Assembly: GCA_026636295.1 (NCBI GenBank)
Contig: CP089457.1
Span: 186,001 to 250,000 of the forward strand
Origin: Medakamo hakoo
Taxonomy: Eukaryota > Chlorophyta > Trebouxiophyceae > Coccomyxaceae
Direction: 5' to 3'
Length of the DNA: 64,000 nucleotides
Positions 1 through 9,669 of the stretch are shown here, in pieces; the stretch's first letter is position 1, and each line of letters starts with the position of its first letter. The translations under genes were made by a program, and so were the position numbers. Below the pieces are notes generated by a model. It made no database searches. It had not been told where the DNA came from and saw nothing but the letters and a program-made list of their open reading frames with translations.

Positions 1-2194
1 TGGTGCCGACGGCGCCCGCCCGGGCGGGCCCGTTGCTGGGCCCGGCAGCGCCGCACCGGGCGCGCCCGGCGCCGGCCCAGTGCCTCTTCGCCCGCGGCGC
101 CCTCGCCCTCGCCGCGTCCGTCCCGCCGCTGACCGCGCCCGCCATCGGCGCGGTCGTCGACGCGGCCCTGGCCCTGGACGGCGAGGTGCGGTGGGAGGAC
201 GTGGCGCCCCTGCCGGACGGCGAGGAGGAGGGCGGCGACGGCGACGGGCCGCCCGACGCCGAGCGCTCGGCCACCGCCCCCGCCTCCGCGTCCGGCGCCC
301 CCGCCTCCGACGCGCCGCTGGACGACGGCGACGCCATCTTTGAGTTGGAGGGCCAGACGGGCGGCCTCCACATCTTTGACAGGGGGGCGGCGGAGGCGGG
401 CGGCAGCGCGGGCGCGGCGCCCGGGCACGAGTGTGGCGGGTTTGAAGCGCCGAGGGGCGTGGGCGGCGGTGCGGGGTGCGGTGCTCCGCCGCTCGCCGCG
501 CCCGCCCCCTCTCCCGTCCCGGCGCCGCTGCCCCCACCTCCCGAAGCGGCGCGAGCTGCTGCGTCCGCTGCCGCCGCAGCCGTGCTGGACGGGCTCATGG
601 CGGTCGCCCTGGGCGCGCTGGCGGCGGGTGCGGGCGAGGACGGCGCCGCGCAGGCGGGCGGCGGCGGCGCGCCCCTCCGCCTCTCCGGCCCGTCCCCGCC
701 CGCGGCCTGGCCGTCCCTGATGTCCGCGTTCGAGGCCGCCATCCTGCGCACGCGCCGGCCCAAGTTTGTCCAGTTCCTGGTCTGGGCGGCGGCGGAGCGA
801 GACGCGCGGGCGCGGGCGGCGGCGGCCGAGGCGGGCACGCCGCCGCAGACGCCCCCGCCCGCCGCCGCGGCTTTCGCCGCCGCCTTGGCCGGCCGCTTGG
901 CCGACGCGTCCGCCCCCTCGGGCTCCCGTGCCTCCGCCGCCGCCTTCCTGGGATCCTGGCTCGCCCGGGCGGCCTTCATGCCGCCGGCCGACGTGGCGGC
1001 GGCCCTGGCGGCGCTCGCCGCCTGGTGCGGCGCGTACGTCGCGTCCGACGACGCGCGCGTCGCGTCCCTGGCCGCGGCGACGGCGGCGGCGGGAGCGGGC
1101 GCGGGGGCGGGGGCCGTCGCGCTCCTGCCGAGCCCGCGCCCGCCGCGCACGCCTGCCCGCGGGGTGGAGGCGGGCGCCGGCGGGCCGGCCGGCCCGCCCC
1201 TCCCTCCGTCGTGGACGCCGGCCGCCGACGCGGCCGACCCGCGCCACGCCCCCTTTTTCTCGGGGGTGCAAGCCCTTTTGTACGCCCTGGCCTTCCGCTT
1301 GCCGGGCCTGGTCCGGGGTGGGGGCGAGCCCGCGGCCGTCGTCCGCGCCGCCGTCGCCGGGCCGGGCGCGGCGGGGGGGCCGGCGCACGCGCACACGACC
1401 CCGCTCTCCGCCTGGATCGGCCACCCCCGCCTCGCCCCGCTCGCCCGCGTCCAGCCTGCCGTCGCGCACGAGTTCGTGGCGGCGGCTGCCCGGGTCCGCG
1501 TCCTGGACGCGTGGCCGGCCCTGGCGGCGGCCCAGGGCCGGGCGGCGGCGGCGGCGGCGGCGGCGGCCGCGCGGCCGGGCGGGCCGGGTGTGCCGCCCCC
1601 ACCACCGCCCGCCGCGCCCTTTTTCCCGTTCGACCCGTATTTGTTGCCCGCATCGGCGCGTCTGCTGGCGCCCGGCACGTCGTACGTGGCCTGGAAGGCG
1701 GGCGGGCCCCGCGTGCCGCGCGGCGCGGCGGCCGCGTACGGATGGGCTGCGCCGGCCGCCGCTGCGCCGGCGTCCGCTGCGGCGGGCGCGACCGCCGCCG
1801 CGGCTGCCGGCCAGGGGCGGCACCTCACGGGCAGCGCGGCCATGGACGAGTCTGATGAAGACACAGACGATGACTCGGACGCCATGTCGGACGGCGGCGG
1901 CGCCGGCGGCGGCGCGGGGACGGCGTCCGGCCTGACGGGCGGCGGGTCTGCCCTCGCGTCTGCGAGCGTGGGCGGCGGCCCCCCCTCCTCCTCCTCCGAC
2001 GACGACGACGGCGGCGGCGACGGCGACGGCGACCTGTCCCCGCCCGGCTCGGACGATGAAGCCCTGTCGGATGATGCGTCCACGTCCTCCTCCGACGGCG
2101 GGCGCGGCGGCGGGCGCGGCGGCGGGCGCGGCGGCGCCGCCTTCTTCAGCCCGGCGCCGGGCTGGATGGCGGCCGCCGCGGGCCGCCCCATCGC

Positions 2195-2227
<33 letters not shown>

Positions 2228-3041
2228 GTCCCACGCCCTGCCCGGCGGCGCGTTTGCGTCCGCGCGGAAGCGGTCCGCGGCGGGCACGCCCGGCTCCGAC
2301 GGCGGCGGCGGGCGTGGCGGCGGCGGGCGTGGGTGGGGCGGCCGCGGCGGCGGCGGCGGCGCGGGCGGCGGGCTTGCCACGCCGCCCACCTCCCCCGCCC
2401 TCACCGCCTCACCGCACGCCGGCCCGCCGCTGTCGGGCGCGTCCATCTCGCCGCGCGCCCTGTCCCGCAGCATGCGCGGGTACGCGGCCGCTGGCGGCGG
2501 CGCGTACGCGGCGGGCGCGTGGGCGGCCCGGCGCGCGGCCGCGGCCGCGGCGTGGGGCGGCGGCGGCGGCCCGGCCCTCAGCCGAGGCGCGTCCCCCCCA
2601 CAGGCCGGAGGGGGCAGCCTCCCCTCCGGCGGCGGCCCCGCCGCCGCCCGGCCGTCCACGTCCCCGTACTTTGGCGGCGGCGCCTACTACGGCGCGTCGT
2701 CTGGCGCGTCCGCGGGCGCGTCGGCCGGCGGCGGCCGCGCGGGCGACGGGCCGTCGCCGTCGCCCTCACCAGGCGGCGGCCTGGCCGGGTGGGCGGCCGT
2801 CGTCGCGGGCGGGAGCGCTCGCGCCGCCGCCGCCGCCGCCGCCGCGCACCCCCACCCAGCCCCACACCTGGCCCAGGGCTGGCCCGCCGCGGCGGGTGGC
2901 ACGCCGCCGACGGCGCTGGGCGCGGCCGGCGGGCAGGCGGCGGGGGCGCACGTCTCCCCCGGCGCCCGCGCGGGCGGGCTGGCCCGGGCGATGGCGGCGT
3001 GCGCCGGCCCGTGCGCCCCGCCCGCCGCGCCCGAGGAGTGA
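1..3041 (+). CDS. RRN3: RNA polymerase I initiation factor RRN3 (TIF-IA), 5' partial
   Basis: RRN3 bridges RNA polymerase I to the promoter-bound core factor and so controls rRNA synthesis in the nucleolus. The frame is already open at the left edge, so the N-terminal part of the HEAT-repeat fold is outside the window. Family signatures appear in the right order: KFVQFLVW (about residue 256), a stretch ending in FLGSWLARAAF, FFSGVQALLYALAFRLPGL, and the diagnostic FFPFDPYLLPASARLL, followed by the acidic MDESDEDTDDDSDAMSDGG segment. After that come roughly 400 residues of Gly/Ala/Ser/Arg-rich low complexity with no counterpart in animal or fungal RRN3. The stop lies 68 bp from the stop of the convergent SET gene. 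A TGTAA element sits at 3074-3078, a green-algal-style polyadenylation signal. A small in-frame intron near 430-550 cannot be excluded. Confidence 0.85.
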
Positions 3042-3109
3042 GGGTGCGAGTGAGTGTGGGGCAGTCTCTGTTGTGTAACCAAATTCCAGTGGTGCTGTGT
3101 TTGTTGCTA

Positions 3110-5007
3110 CTACGCCCGCCACGCCCCCACCCACGCGCTCTGGCGGCCGCCGCGCCCCCCGCTCCCGCCGCCCGCTTTCCGTAGCCCCGGCGCCGGCGCC
3201 GCGGCTCCTTCCCCCGCTGCCTCGCCACCACCACCGCCGCCGCCGCCGTGCTCTCCCCTCTCCCGCACGCACCGGGCGCACCCACACGCGTCGATGCCGT
3301 AGTCCCGCAACGCCGCGGCCCGGGCCTTGAGGTGCGCGCCCTCCGGCACGTAGCAGAGCGTGACCTCGTCGCCGGGCTCCAAATCGCCGGCAGCGATCAG
3401 CAGCGCGTCCGTGGGTCGGGCGGACGGAGCCAGGGGTGGGGGCAGCGGGTCGGCGGACGACCGGCTGCGGCGTTTGGTGGCGGGCGCGGTCGTCGTGGTG
3501 TGTTCCCCTCGCCCGCCCTCCACCACCCACGCCAGGCCGTGCGTGCCCGCGCCCGGGACCGCCCGGGCCGTCGGAGCACACGAATGGTTGGCGCAGGCTT
3601 GCAGAGGGTAGAAGGCCGAGCCGGCGCTGGAGGCGGACGGGAGCGCGCCGCCGGCGGCGGCCAAGAGGGCCGGCCAGGTCAGACGGGGCCGGCCCCGCCC
3701 CCGCCCGGCCGCCCGTTTGGGCGGCGCCGGGCCGGCGTCGGCCCCGCTCCCTTCCCCCTCGTCCAAGCTCGCCCCTAACCCAGGCACGGCCACCTCCAAA
3801 TTGTTGAGCTCGAACGCGCCGATGAGGGCGCCGACGACGGCGGGCGTGGCGAGGGGGAGGAGGTGCGTGCGCGTGAGGCGGGGGCACGGCGGCGGCGGCC
3901 CTCCGGCGAGCGGCAGCGGGGGCGGCGGCCGGACCAACACTGACAGAGCCGCCGCCGCGTCTTCGCACAGCCCGCGCAGGCCGGCCCGGAAGGCGCCCTC
4001 ACTGCCGACTGAGGCGCCGTCGTCGTCGCTGCCCGTCGCTCCACCTCCGCCGCCGTCGTCCAGCCCGACCGGCGCCGGCGGCCAGGCGGGCTGCTCCCAC
4101 CACAGCGCCTTCTCCGCCACGGCCCAGGGGCGCCAGGCCGCGGTCAGGGCGTCGGCCGGTGAGGCGCCGGCGTCCGCCGCCGCCACCGCCCGCGCCACGC
4201 ACCCGCCGACGGCGCGGGCGGCCAGCCAGACTGCCTCGTTGCCGTGCGCGGCGGCGTGCGCCAGCGCAGCGCCCGCGGCCGCCCGCCCGCCGTCCCCGCC
4301 GTCGCCCGCGCACACCGCGCCGTGGCAGGCGGCCCAATCAGCTGTGGCGCAAGGCGCAGAGCAGTAGAGCTCGTCGGCACAGCCGCCCGGGCACGGGGTC
4401 GGGCCGCGCGGGGCCGGCAGCACCCACCGCCCGCCCGCGCCCGGCGCGCTCGCCCGCAGCGCCGGCGTGCCCGGGACGGCGTCCAGGCCCGCCACGATGC
4501 GTAAAAAGGCCGGGACGTCGTCCGGGCTTACATTTCCAGCCGCCAAAGCCGCGTGCGCGGCCTGGGACGCGGGCCCGCCGGCCGACCGCCCGCACGCAGA
4601 ACAGACCAGGCCGCCGCCCCGGGACTGGAAGCCCTGGGGGGAGGAGATGAGCGGTGACTCGACGAGGATGACGTCACCCTTTTTGACGCGCGCCGTCACA
4701 AACAGGCCCTTGCCGCCGTGCGGCGAAGGGCGGACGGAGACGGGGAAGGGCGAGGCCGAGGCGAGCTGAGCACGGAGAGAGAGAGGGCACGGGTGGTAGT
4801 GAGTGCATCCAAGTTTTTGGTGGAGGGCGGGGGGCGCGCGCGGGCCGCCAACCCCTCCCTTTCACATGCACGCACCCGGTCAAAGTGTGCCGCAAAGGCG
4901 GCGTCGGAGGGGAGGGTCGAGACGAGCCTGTCGGCGGCGGCCGTGACGGCTGGAGCAGGCGGCGGGTTGGGCTGGCCGTCATCGTCGCTGCTGCAGGTGT
5001 CGGCCAT
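3110..5007 (-). CDS. SET-domain protein with MYND-like zinc finger (SMYD-type lysine methyltransferase)
   Basis: Two exons, 5007-4876 and 4765-3110, give about 595 aa. The intron starts GTGCGT, is phase 0, and joins an acidic 44-residue leader to the start of the SET fold (GGKGLFVTARVKKGDVILVE). A split Cys/His array follows (VCSACGRS, then DELYCSAPC, then a W..CHG..C pattern) that resembles the MYND finger inserted in SMYD proteins. The catalytic end of the SET domain is clear: QACANHSCAPTARAV, then GDEVTLCYV, then the post-SET cysteines in GIDACGCARCVRERG. Proteins of this class methylate histone or non-histone lysines using S-adenosylmethionine. The substrate cannot be read from sequence. 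A low-complexity insert of about 40 residues lies between the NHSC motif and the GDEVTLCY motif. The gene is convergent with RRN3. Confidence 0.75.
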
Positions 5008-5253
5008 TTTTTCGAGGAGTCAAACGACACCCGGCACAGGTGCAGCAATGGTGGACGGCCGTCGGAGACCTGTGCGACTAGGCGGGCATGGTGAGGAACC
5101 GCAGGAACGGCGACACGGCACCCACTACGGCCGTTAAAATATGGGAGTGCTGCGGGAATGCGCTCCCTCACTCCAAAAAAAAAGCGAAGACGCGCCGCCG
5201 CTCGTTTTCGCTCCTCCCCCACACCTCTCCAAAAAACTCGGCCCAAGCCAACC

Positions 5254-7498
5254 ATGGTCGTCCTCGGTCTGGATGCCGTGCTCTCCGGCCAGCCGGCCGG
5301 CATCTCCAAGACGAAGGTAAGGGATGGACGGGGCGAGGGTGTGCGGCGGCGTTTTTTTGGCTTCGCGCGGCACCGGCTGCCGCGCGTTTGCGGCCAGGGC
5401 GCCGCCGCGCGCGGCCGAGCGCCAAAAAATGGACCGCGGCCGGGCGTCGGGCGTCCTCCTGCCCACGCATTGCCCGGCCGGCAGTGCCACGAATCAAGCT
5501 CCACCGTCTGGTGGGGACGAGGGAGTGGGCGGGTGCACCCGCTCCCTCGTGCACGCCGCAGCCGGCAGGGGCACCCCCCCACCTCTCTCCACCCTGCCGG
5601 CGGAGTCCGTCCGACCTCGACCAGCACCTTTCTCACGCCCCTCCCATCAACACACAACGCCACAGGTCGTCTGCACGCTGGGCCCGAAATCCCGCGAGGT
5701 CCCCATCCTGGAGGAGCTCCTGCGCGCCGGCATGTCTGTGGCCCGCTTCAACTTCTCGCACGGGTCGCACGAATACCACCAGGCAAGCGACTTGATGGGG
5801 CGGATGGAAAAAGGGGAGGAGGAGCGCAAAAAAGCGAGGGGGGTTGCGCCGCGAGGGCCGCTCGAGCGGCCGGCTCCCGCTCGACGCCCCCGCCGCGCCT
5901 CGTCCCAGGCGTCGCCCGCCCTTGTGTCCAACCGCATTGGGCTCTGCCGCGTCTCGGCGTCCCAAGCAGCCATTCAAGGCCGGGACTTTTGAGAGGGGAA
6001 AGGGCTGGGAGCGCCGCCGGACGAACGCTCGATCGAGAGCGGGCGCCGCGCCCCGCCCTCCACCACCCACCCGCCCCCCCCTCCCTCCACTCACGACCTC
6101 GCCCCCCCTCCCTCCTCCCCCCGCCCCTCCACTCCAAAAAACAAACCGCAGGAAACCCTCGACGCCCTGCGCCAAGCCATGAAGAACACCCGCATCATGT
6201 GCGCCGTCATGCTCGACACCAAGGGCCCCGAAATCCGGACGGGTTTCCTGGAGAACGAGACGCCCATCAAGCTGACCGCGGGCGACGAGGTCACCATCAC
6301 GACCGACTACGCCACGAAAGGCCGCCCCGGCCTCATCGCCATGTCGTACCCCAAGCTGGCCCAGGACGTGGCGCCCGGCTCCCAGATTCTGTGCGCCGAC
6401 GGCTCCATCGTCCTGGAGGTCCTGTCCACCGACCCGGGCGCGGGCACCGTCCGCGCCAAGTGCCTCAACAACGCGACGCTCGGCGAGCGCAAAAACGTCA
6501 ACCTGCCGGGGGTCGTCGTCGACCTGCCCACGCTCACGGAAAAGGACGAGGACGACCTGCGCAACTGGGGCGTGCCCAACGGCATCGACTTCGTGGCGGC
6601 GTCCTTCGTGCGCAAGGGCGCGGACCTGGACATCATCCGCGGCGTGCTGGGGCCCGCGGGCGCGGCCATCAAGATCATTTCCAAGGTGGAGAACCAGGAG
6701 GGCCTGCAGAACTTTGACGAGATCCTGGAAAAGTCGGACGCCATCATGGTCGCCCGCGGCGACTTGGGCATGGAAATCCCGACGGAGAAGATCTTCCTGG
6801 CCCAGAAGATGATGATCCAAAAGTGCAACATGGCGGGCAAGCCGGTCATCACGGCGACGCAAATGCTGGAGTCGATGTGCAAGAACCCGCGGCCGACGCG
6901 CGCGGAGGCGACGGACGTGGCCAACGCGGTGCTGGACGGCACGGACTGCGTCATGCTGTCGGGCGAGACGGCCGCGGGCGCGTTCCCGCTGGCGGCCGTC
7001 CAGGTCATGTCCCGCGTGTGCCGCGAGTCGGAGGCGTCGCTCGACTACTACGCCCTGTTTAAAGCCATCGTCAAGCGGGCGCCGTCGCCCATGTCGCCGC
7101 TGGAGTCGCTGGCGTCGTCCGCGGTGCGCACCGCCCACAAGGTCCACGCCTCCCTGATCGTCGTCCTGACGCGCGGCGGGTCGACCGCCCGCCTGGTCGC
7201 CAAGTACCGGCCGTCCATCCCCGTCCTGACGGTCGCCGTCCCCGTCATGACGACGGACGCGCTGACGTGGAAGTGCTCGTCCGAGACGCCGGCGCGCCAG
7301 TGCCTGGTGACGCGGGGGCTGCTGCCCCTGCTGGCGGAGGGGTCCGCCCGGGCGACGGACTCGGACACGACGGACGAGATCCTGGCCGCGGCGCTGGAGC
7401 ACGCGAAAGCGATGCGGTACGCGTCGCCGGGCGACTGCGTGGTCGCCCTGCACCGCATCGGCAACGCGTCCGTCATCAAGGTCGTCGACATCAAGTGA
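5254..7498 (+). CDS. Pyruvate kinase, cytosolic type
   Basis: Catalyses phosphoenolpyruvate + ADP to pyruvate + ATP in glycolysis. Exons 5254-5316, 5666-5782 and 6152-7498 join in phase 0 to give 508 aa. The joins restore the family N-terminus: ISKTK/VVCTLGPKSREV, then MSVARFNFSHGSHEYHQ, then ETLDALRQAM. Later motifs include MLDTKGPEIRTGF, NLPGVVVDLPTLTEKD, KIISKVENQEGLQNFDEI and the signature around MVARGDLGMEIP with the catalytic Lys in IISK. CVMLSGETAAGAFP follows in the barrel, and the C-terminal domain ends VIKVVDIK. There is no transit peptide, so it is probably cytosolic. The second intron (5783-6151) begins GCAAGC rather than GT, and no GT donor nearby keeps the frame, so it is a GC-AG intron. 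The gene is convergent with BOLA3. Confidence 0.95.
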
Positions 7499-7907
7499 TG
7501 CCACAGGGGGGGGAAGGGAAGGGGGAGAGCTGGTGCGCGGGTGTGTGTGGTTGAGCGAAAAAAAAAAGAGAGAGGGATGGAGAGGGAGAGAGCGAGAGGG
7601 AGAGAGGGAGAGGGAGGGAGCGAACACGAAAAAACCAGGAGAGTGGGGTGTTTTTTTTCCCAGCGAGTGTGCGTGTGCGTGTGTGTGAGAGACTTTGGTT
7701 CCCATTCTTTTTTATTGTCCGTCGTCCGTGGGCCGTCCGTGCGTATGGGCAGGCAGGAGGATGCCATCCTCCTGCCTGCCCAGTCAGAGAAGAAGGGAAA
7801 CGCCTGGTTGGTTCTTTCTTCGTCGTTTTTTCTTTCACACACCTCTACCACCCCACACGCGCCGCCCAGGTCTCTCTCTCTCTCTCTCTCTCTCTTTCTC
7901 AGTCGCA
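7499..7907. other. Convergent 3' spacer between pyruvate kinase and BOLA3
   Basis: No gene is seen. The spacer holds purine-rich GAGAGG repeats (about 7568-7622), several T and A runs, a perfect palindrome at 7746-7782 (listed separately) and a CT repeat at 7871-7896. It presumably carries both 3' untranslated regions. I could not find a TGTAA element for pyruvate kinase. Confidence 0.6.
7746..7782. repeat. Perfect 37-nt palindrome (18-bp arms)
   Basis: The left arm TGGGCAGGCAGGAGGATG is followed by a single central C at 7764 and then its exact reverse complement ending at 7782. I checked all 18 pairs one by one. In RNA it would fold as at least 17 bp with a 3-nt loop. It lies about 250 bp after the pyruvate kinase stop and about 125 bp beyond the BOLA3 stop. 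Confidence 0.9.
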
Positions 7908-8357
7908 CTACGCGGCTTTCGTGTCCAGCGTGAAACCGTGCCAGTGCGGGATGTCGGCGGCCAGCGCCGCCGCGACGGCCTGGTGCTGGCGGGGCAGCGG
8001 CAGCCCTTTAAACGCGGGCGACGCGACGGAGATTTTGAACATGGTGCCGCACCCGCCGGACGTGTCGGTGACGGTGGCGGACGCGCCGGGGAAGGCGGCT
8101 TGGAGCTTGGCGACGAGGGCGGACTCGGACGTGGACGCGGACGGTGCGGCGGCGGATGTCGACGCGGACCGGGCGGAGGTCGTGGGCCGGCCGCACGCGG
8201 CACAGCCGGGGCACACGCACGGCCCCGAGCAGCAGGCGCACCCGCCGCCGCCGGTCGATGACGACGCGGGCCAGGCCCGCAGCAGCTCCGTCGCGCCACG
8301 GGACGCGGGCGACCGGCGCAGGCGGCGGGCGGAGGCCCTCAGCGCGGACGTGAGCAT
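7908..8357 (-). CDS. BOLA3: BolA-like protein 3, probably mitochondrial
   Basis: BOLA3 works with the monothiol glutaredoxin GLRX5 and NFU1 to deliver 4Fe-4S clusters to mitochondrial enzymes. The single exon encodes 149 aa. I chose the ATG at 8357 because it starts an Arg/Ala/Ser-rich presequence (MLTSALRASARRLRRSPASR) typical of mitochondrial import. An in-frame alternative start lies further upstream, but its leader is not presequence-like. The BolA fold covers about residues 75-149: LVAKLQAAFPGASATVTD, then SGGCGTMFKISV with the conserved cluster-ligand Cys, then QHQAVAAAL and the terminal IPHWHGFTL with the conserved His. Between presequence and fold lies an unusual run with seven cysteines (CACCSGPCVCPGCAAC). 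The reading frame is open across it and I found no phase-compatible intron that removes it. Confidence 0.88.
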   Translation of the reverse strand: MLTSALRASARRLRRSPASRGATELLRAWPASSSTGGGGCACCSGPCVCPGCAACGRPTTSARSASTSAAAPSASTSESALVAKLQAAFPGASATVTDTSGGCGTMFKISVASPAFKGLPLPRQHQAVAAALAADIPHWHGFTLDTKAA

Positions 8358-8548
8358 TCGGCCGGCTCGTGCGCGTGCGTGTGTTTTCTGTGCGAGAACT
8401 TCTTGGGTGTGCGGGGCCACCCCCCCCTCTCTTTTTTCGTCCCCGCCCTCTCACAGAGAAGGAAAGCACGACTTTTGCAGGCCTTTACTGCCTTAGGGTG
8501 GTCACACAAACAAACTAACGCCCCCCCTCCCTCCCTCCCCACCCGCCC

Positions 8549-9447
8549 TCAGTCCACCAGCAGCATGTGCCCCTCCCGCATGACGTCGCCCAGGTCCAGG
8601 CTCTCCGCCTCGCCGGTCGGGTACCGCACCTGCGCCGTGCGCGAGCGCGGGGACACGCCCGCGACCTGCACGCTGTACCAGCGCGCGTCGTCCGGCCAGA
8701 ACAGGGCGGCCGACGCGCCCTTGAGGGAGGGGGTGATGTCCGCGTCCGTCAATGGCCGGCCCGCCGGGCGGGGGGCGGAGCCGCCGCCACGGGCGACGGC
8801 GGGTGCGCCGCCGCCGCCGCCACAGCCGCCGTCCAGTCCGCGCTCGCCCGCCCACGCCCGGACAGCGTCGAACAACGGGTCCAGGGCGTTGATGCGGTCA
8901 AACAGGGCCCGCCTCTCCCCCGGGCCCAGCCCCGCCGCGCCGCTGAAAAAGGACGCCAGGCCGATGAGCCAGGCGTCGCTGTGCGCGGCCAGGACGGCCG
9001 CCCACTGCGACCGGCTCGTCCCGTCCTTGGCGAAATTGATGCCGACGCACGGTTCGGGGAGGGGTGGCGGGACGGCGGGGTGGGGTGGGGCCAGGGACCA
9101 GGCGCCGTCCGGGCCCGCGGCCAGGCAGAGGGCGGGCGCGGCCGGGTCGGCGGCGGCATAGAGGGTGTCGAAATCTGATGAGAAAGGTGGAGGGAGGCGA
9201 GGTCAGTCGAATGCGGAGAAAAAAAACACTGCCCTAAAAAAACACTCCCCTCCCCTCTTCTCCGCTCACCATGCGTCAGCGCCGTCAGCAAGCCGTGCCG
9301 GCGGGCGACATAATCCTGGAGGATGGCCTCCACCGTGGAGGGAGGGGGGACGGGCGGGTCGAGCGGGGACGGCGCAGTCGCGGTCGTGGTCGTCGGCGCG
9401 TCGACGGGCGGTGCGGCGCCGCCGTCGGCGCCGCCGTCAGCGGACAT
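8549..9447 (-). CDS. Alfin-like N-terminal domain protein with C-terminal Tudor-like domain
   Basis: Exons 9447-9270 and 9174-8549 join in phase 1 (CAT G/AT) to give 267 aa. The N-terminal half matches the Alfin-like domain of plant chromatin proteins: VEAILQDYVARRHGLLTALT, then the join HDFDTLYAAADP, then PPPLPEPCVGINFAKDG, SQWAAVLAAHSDAWLIGLAS and RALFDRINALDPLFDAV. Canonical Alfin-like proteins continue with a PHD finger that reads H3K4me3. Here no Cys4-His-Cys3 pattern is present. A Gly-rich linker leads instead to a roughly 50-residue Tudor-like segment (ALFWPDDARWYSVQV, then VRYPTGEAESLDLGDV) ending at the stop. The gene is transcribed divergently from HCF164 across a 222-bp gap. The function is inferred to be chromatin reading. 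The Tudor call rests on motif resemblance only. Confidence 0.8.
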
Positions 9448-9669
9448 TGGCCGATGCGCGGAGAGAGAGGAGACTGAGGTAGGACGATCAGGACAGAGGC
9501 CGTGTGTGGGTCTGGCAAAGGGGCTGACGCCCCGCCGGAGAGGTTTTCTTCTGAAAACCGCGTCTGTGTCTGCGCTTTTTTTGCGCTGTGCTGTGCTGGA
9601 AGGGTTGGCTCGTCGTCCAGAACAAAAAAACACGAGAGCGGCGACGCTTGTGCCGCCACACCAACGGCC
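9448..9669. promoter_or_regulatory. Divergent promoter between the Alfin-Tudor gene and HCF164
   Basis: Only 222 bp separate the two start codons, so both core promoters and both 5' leaders must lie here. The stretch has several T and A runs (for example 9576-9583 and 9625-9632) but I recognise no TATA box or named operator. Confidence 0.5.

Noticed and set aside
5633-7705. 690-codon open frame on the minus strand opposite pyruvate kinase
   Set aside because: It mirrors the GC-rich coding strand, is rich in Arg, Asp and His from reverse-complement codons, and overlaps a certain gene. It is a compositional shadow.
8130-8250. An intron removing the cysteine cluster of BOLA3 (GTGCGC donor, GAG acceptor)
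   Set aside because: The phases do not match: the donor is in phase 2 and the acceptor would need phase 0. The acceptor context is also poor.
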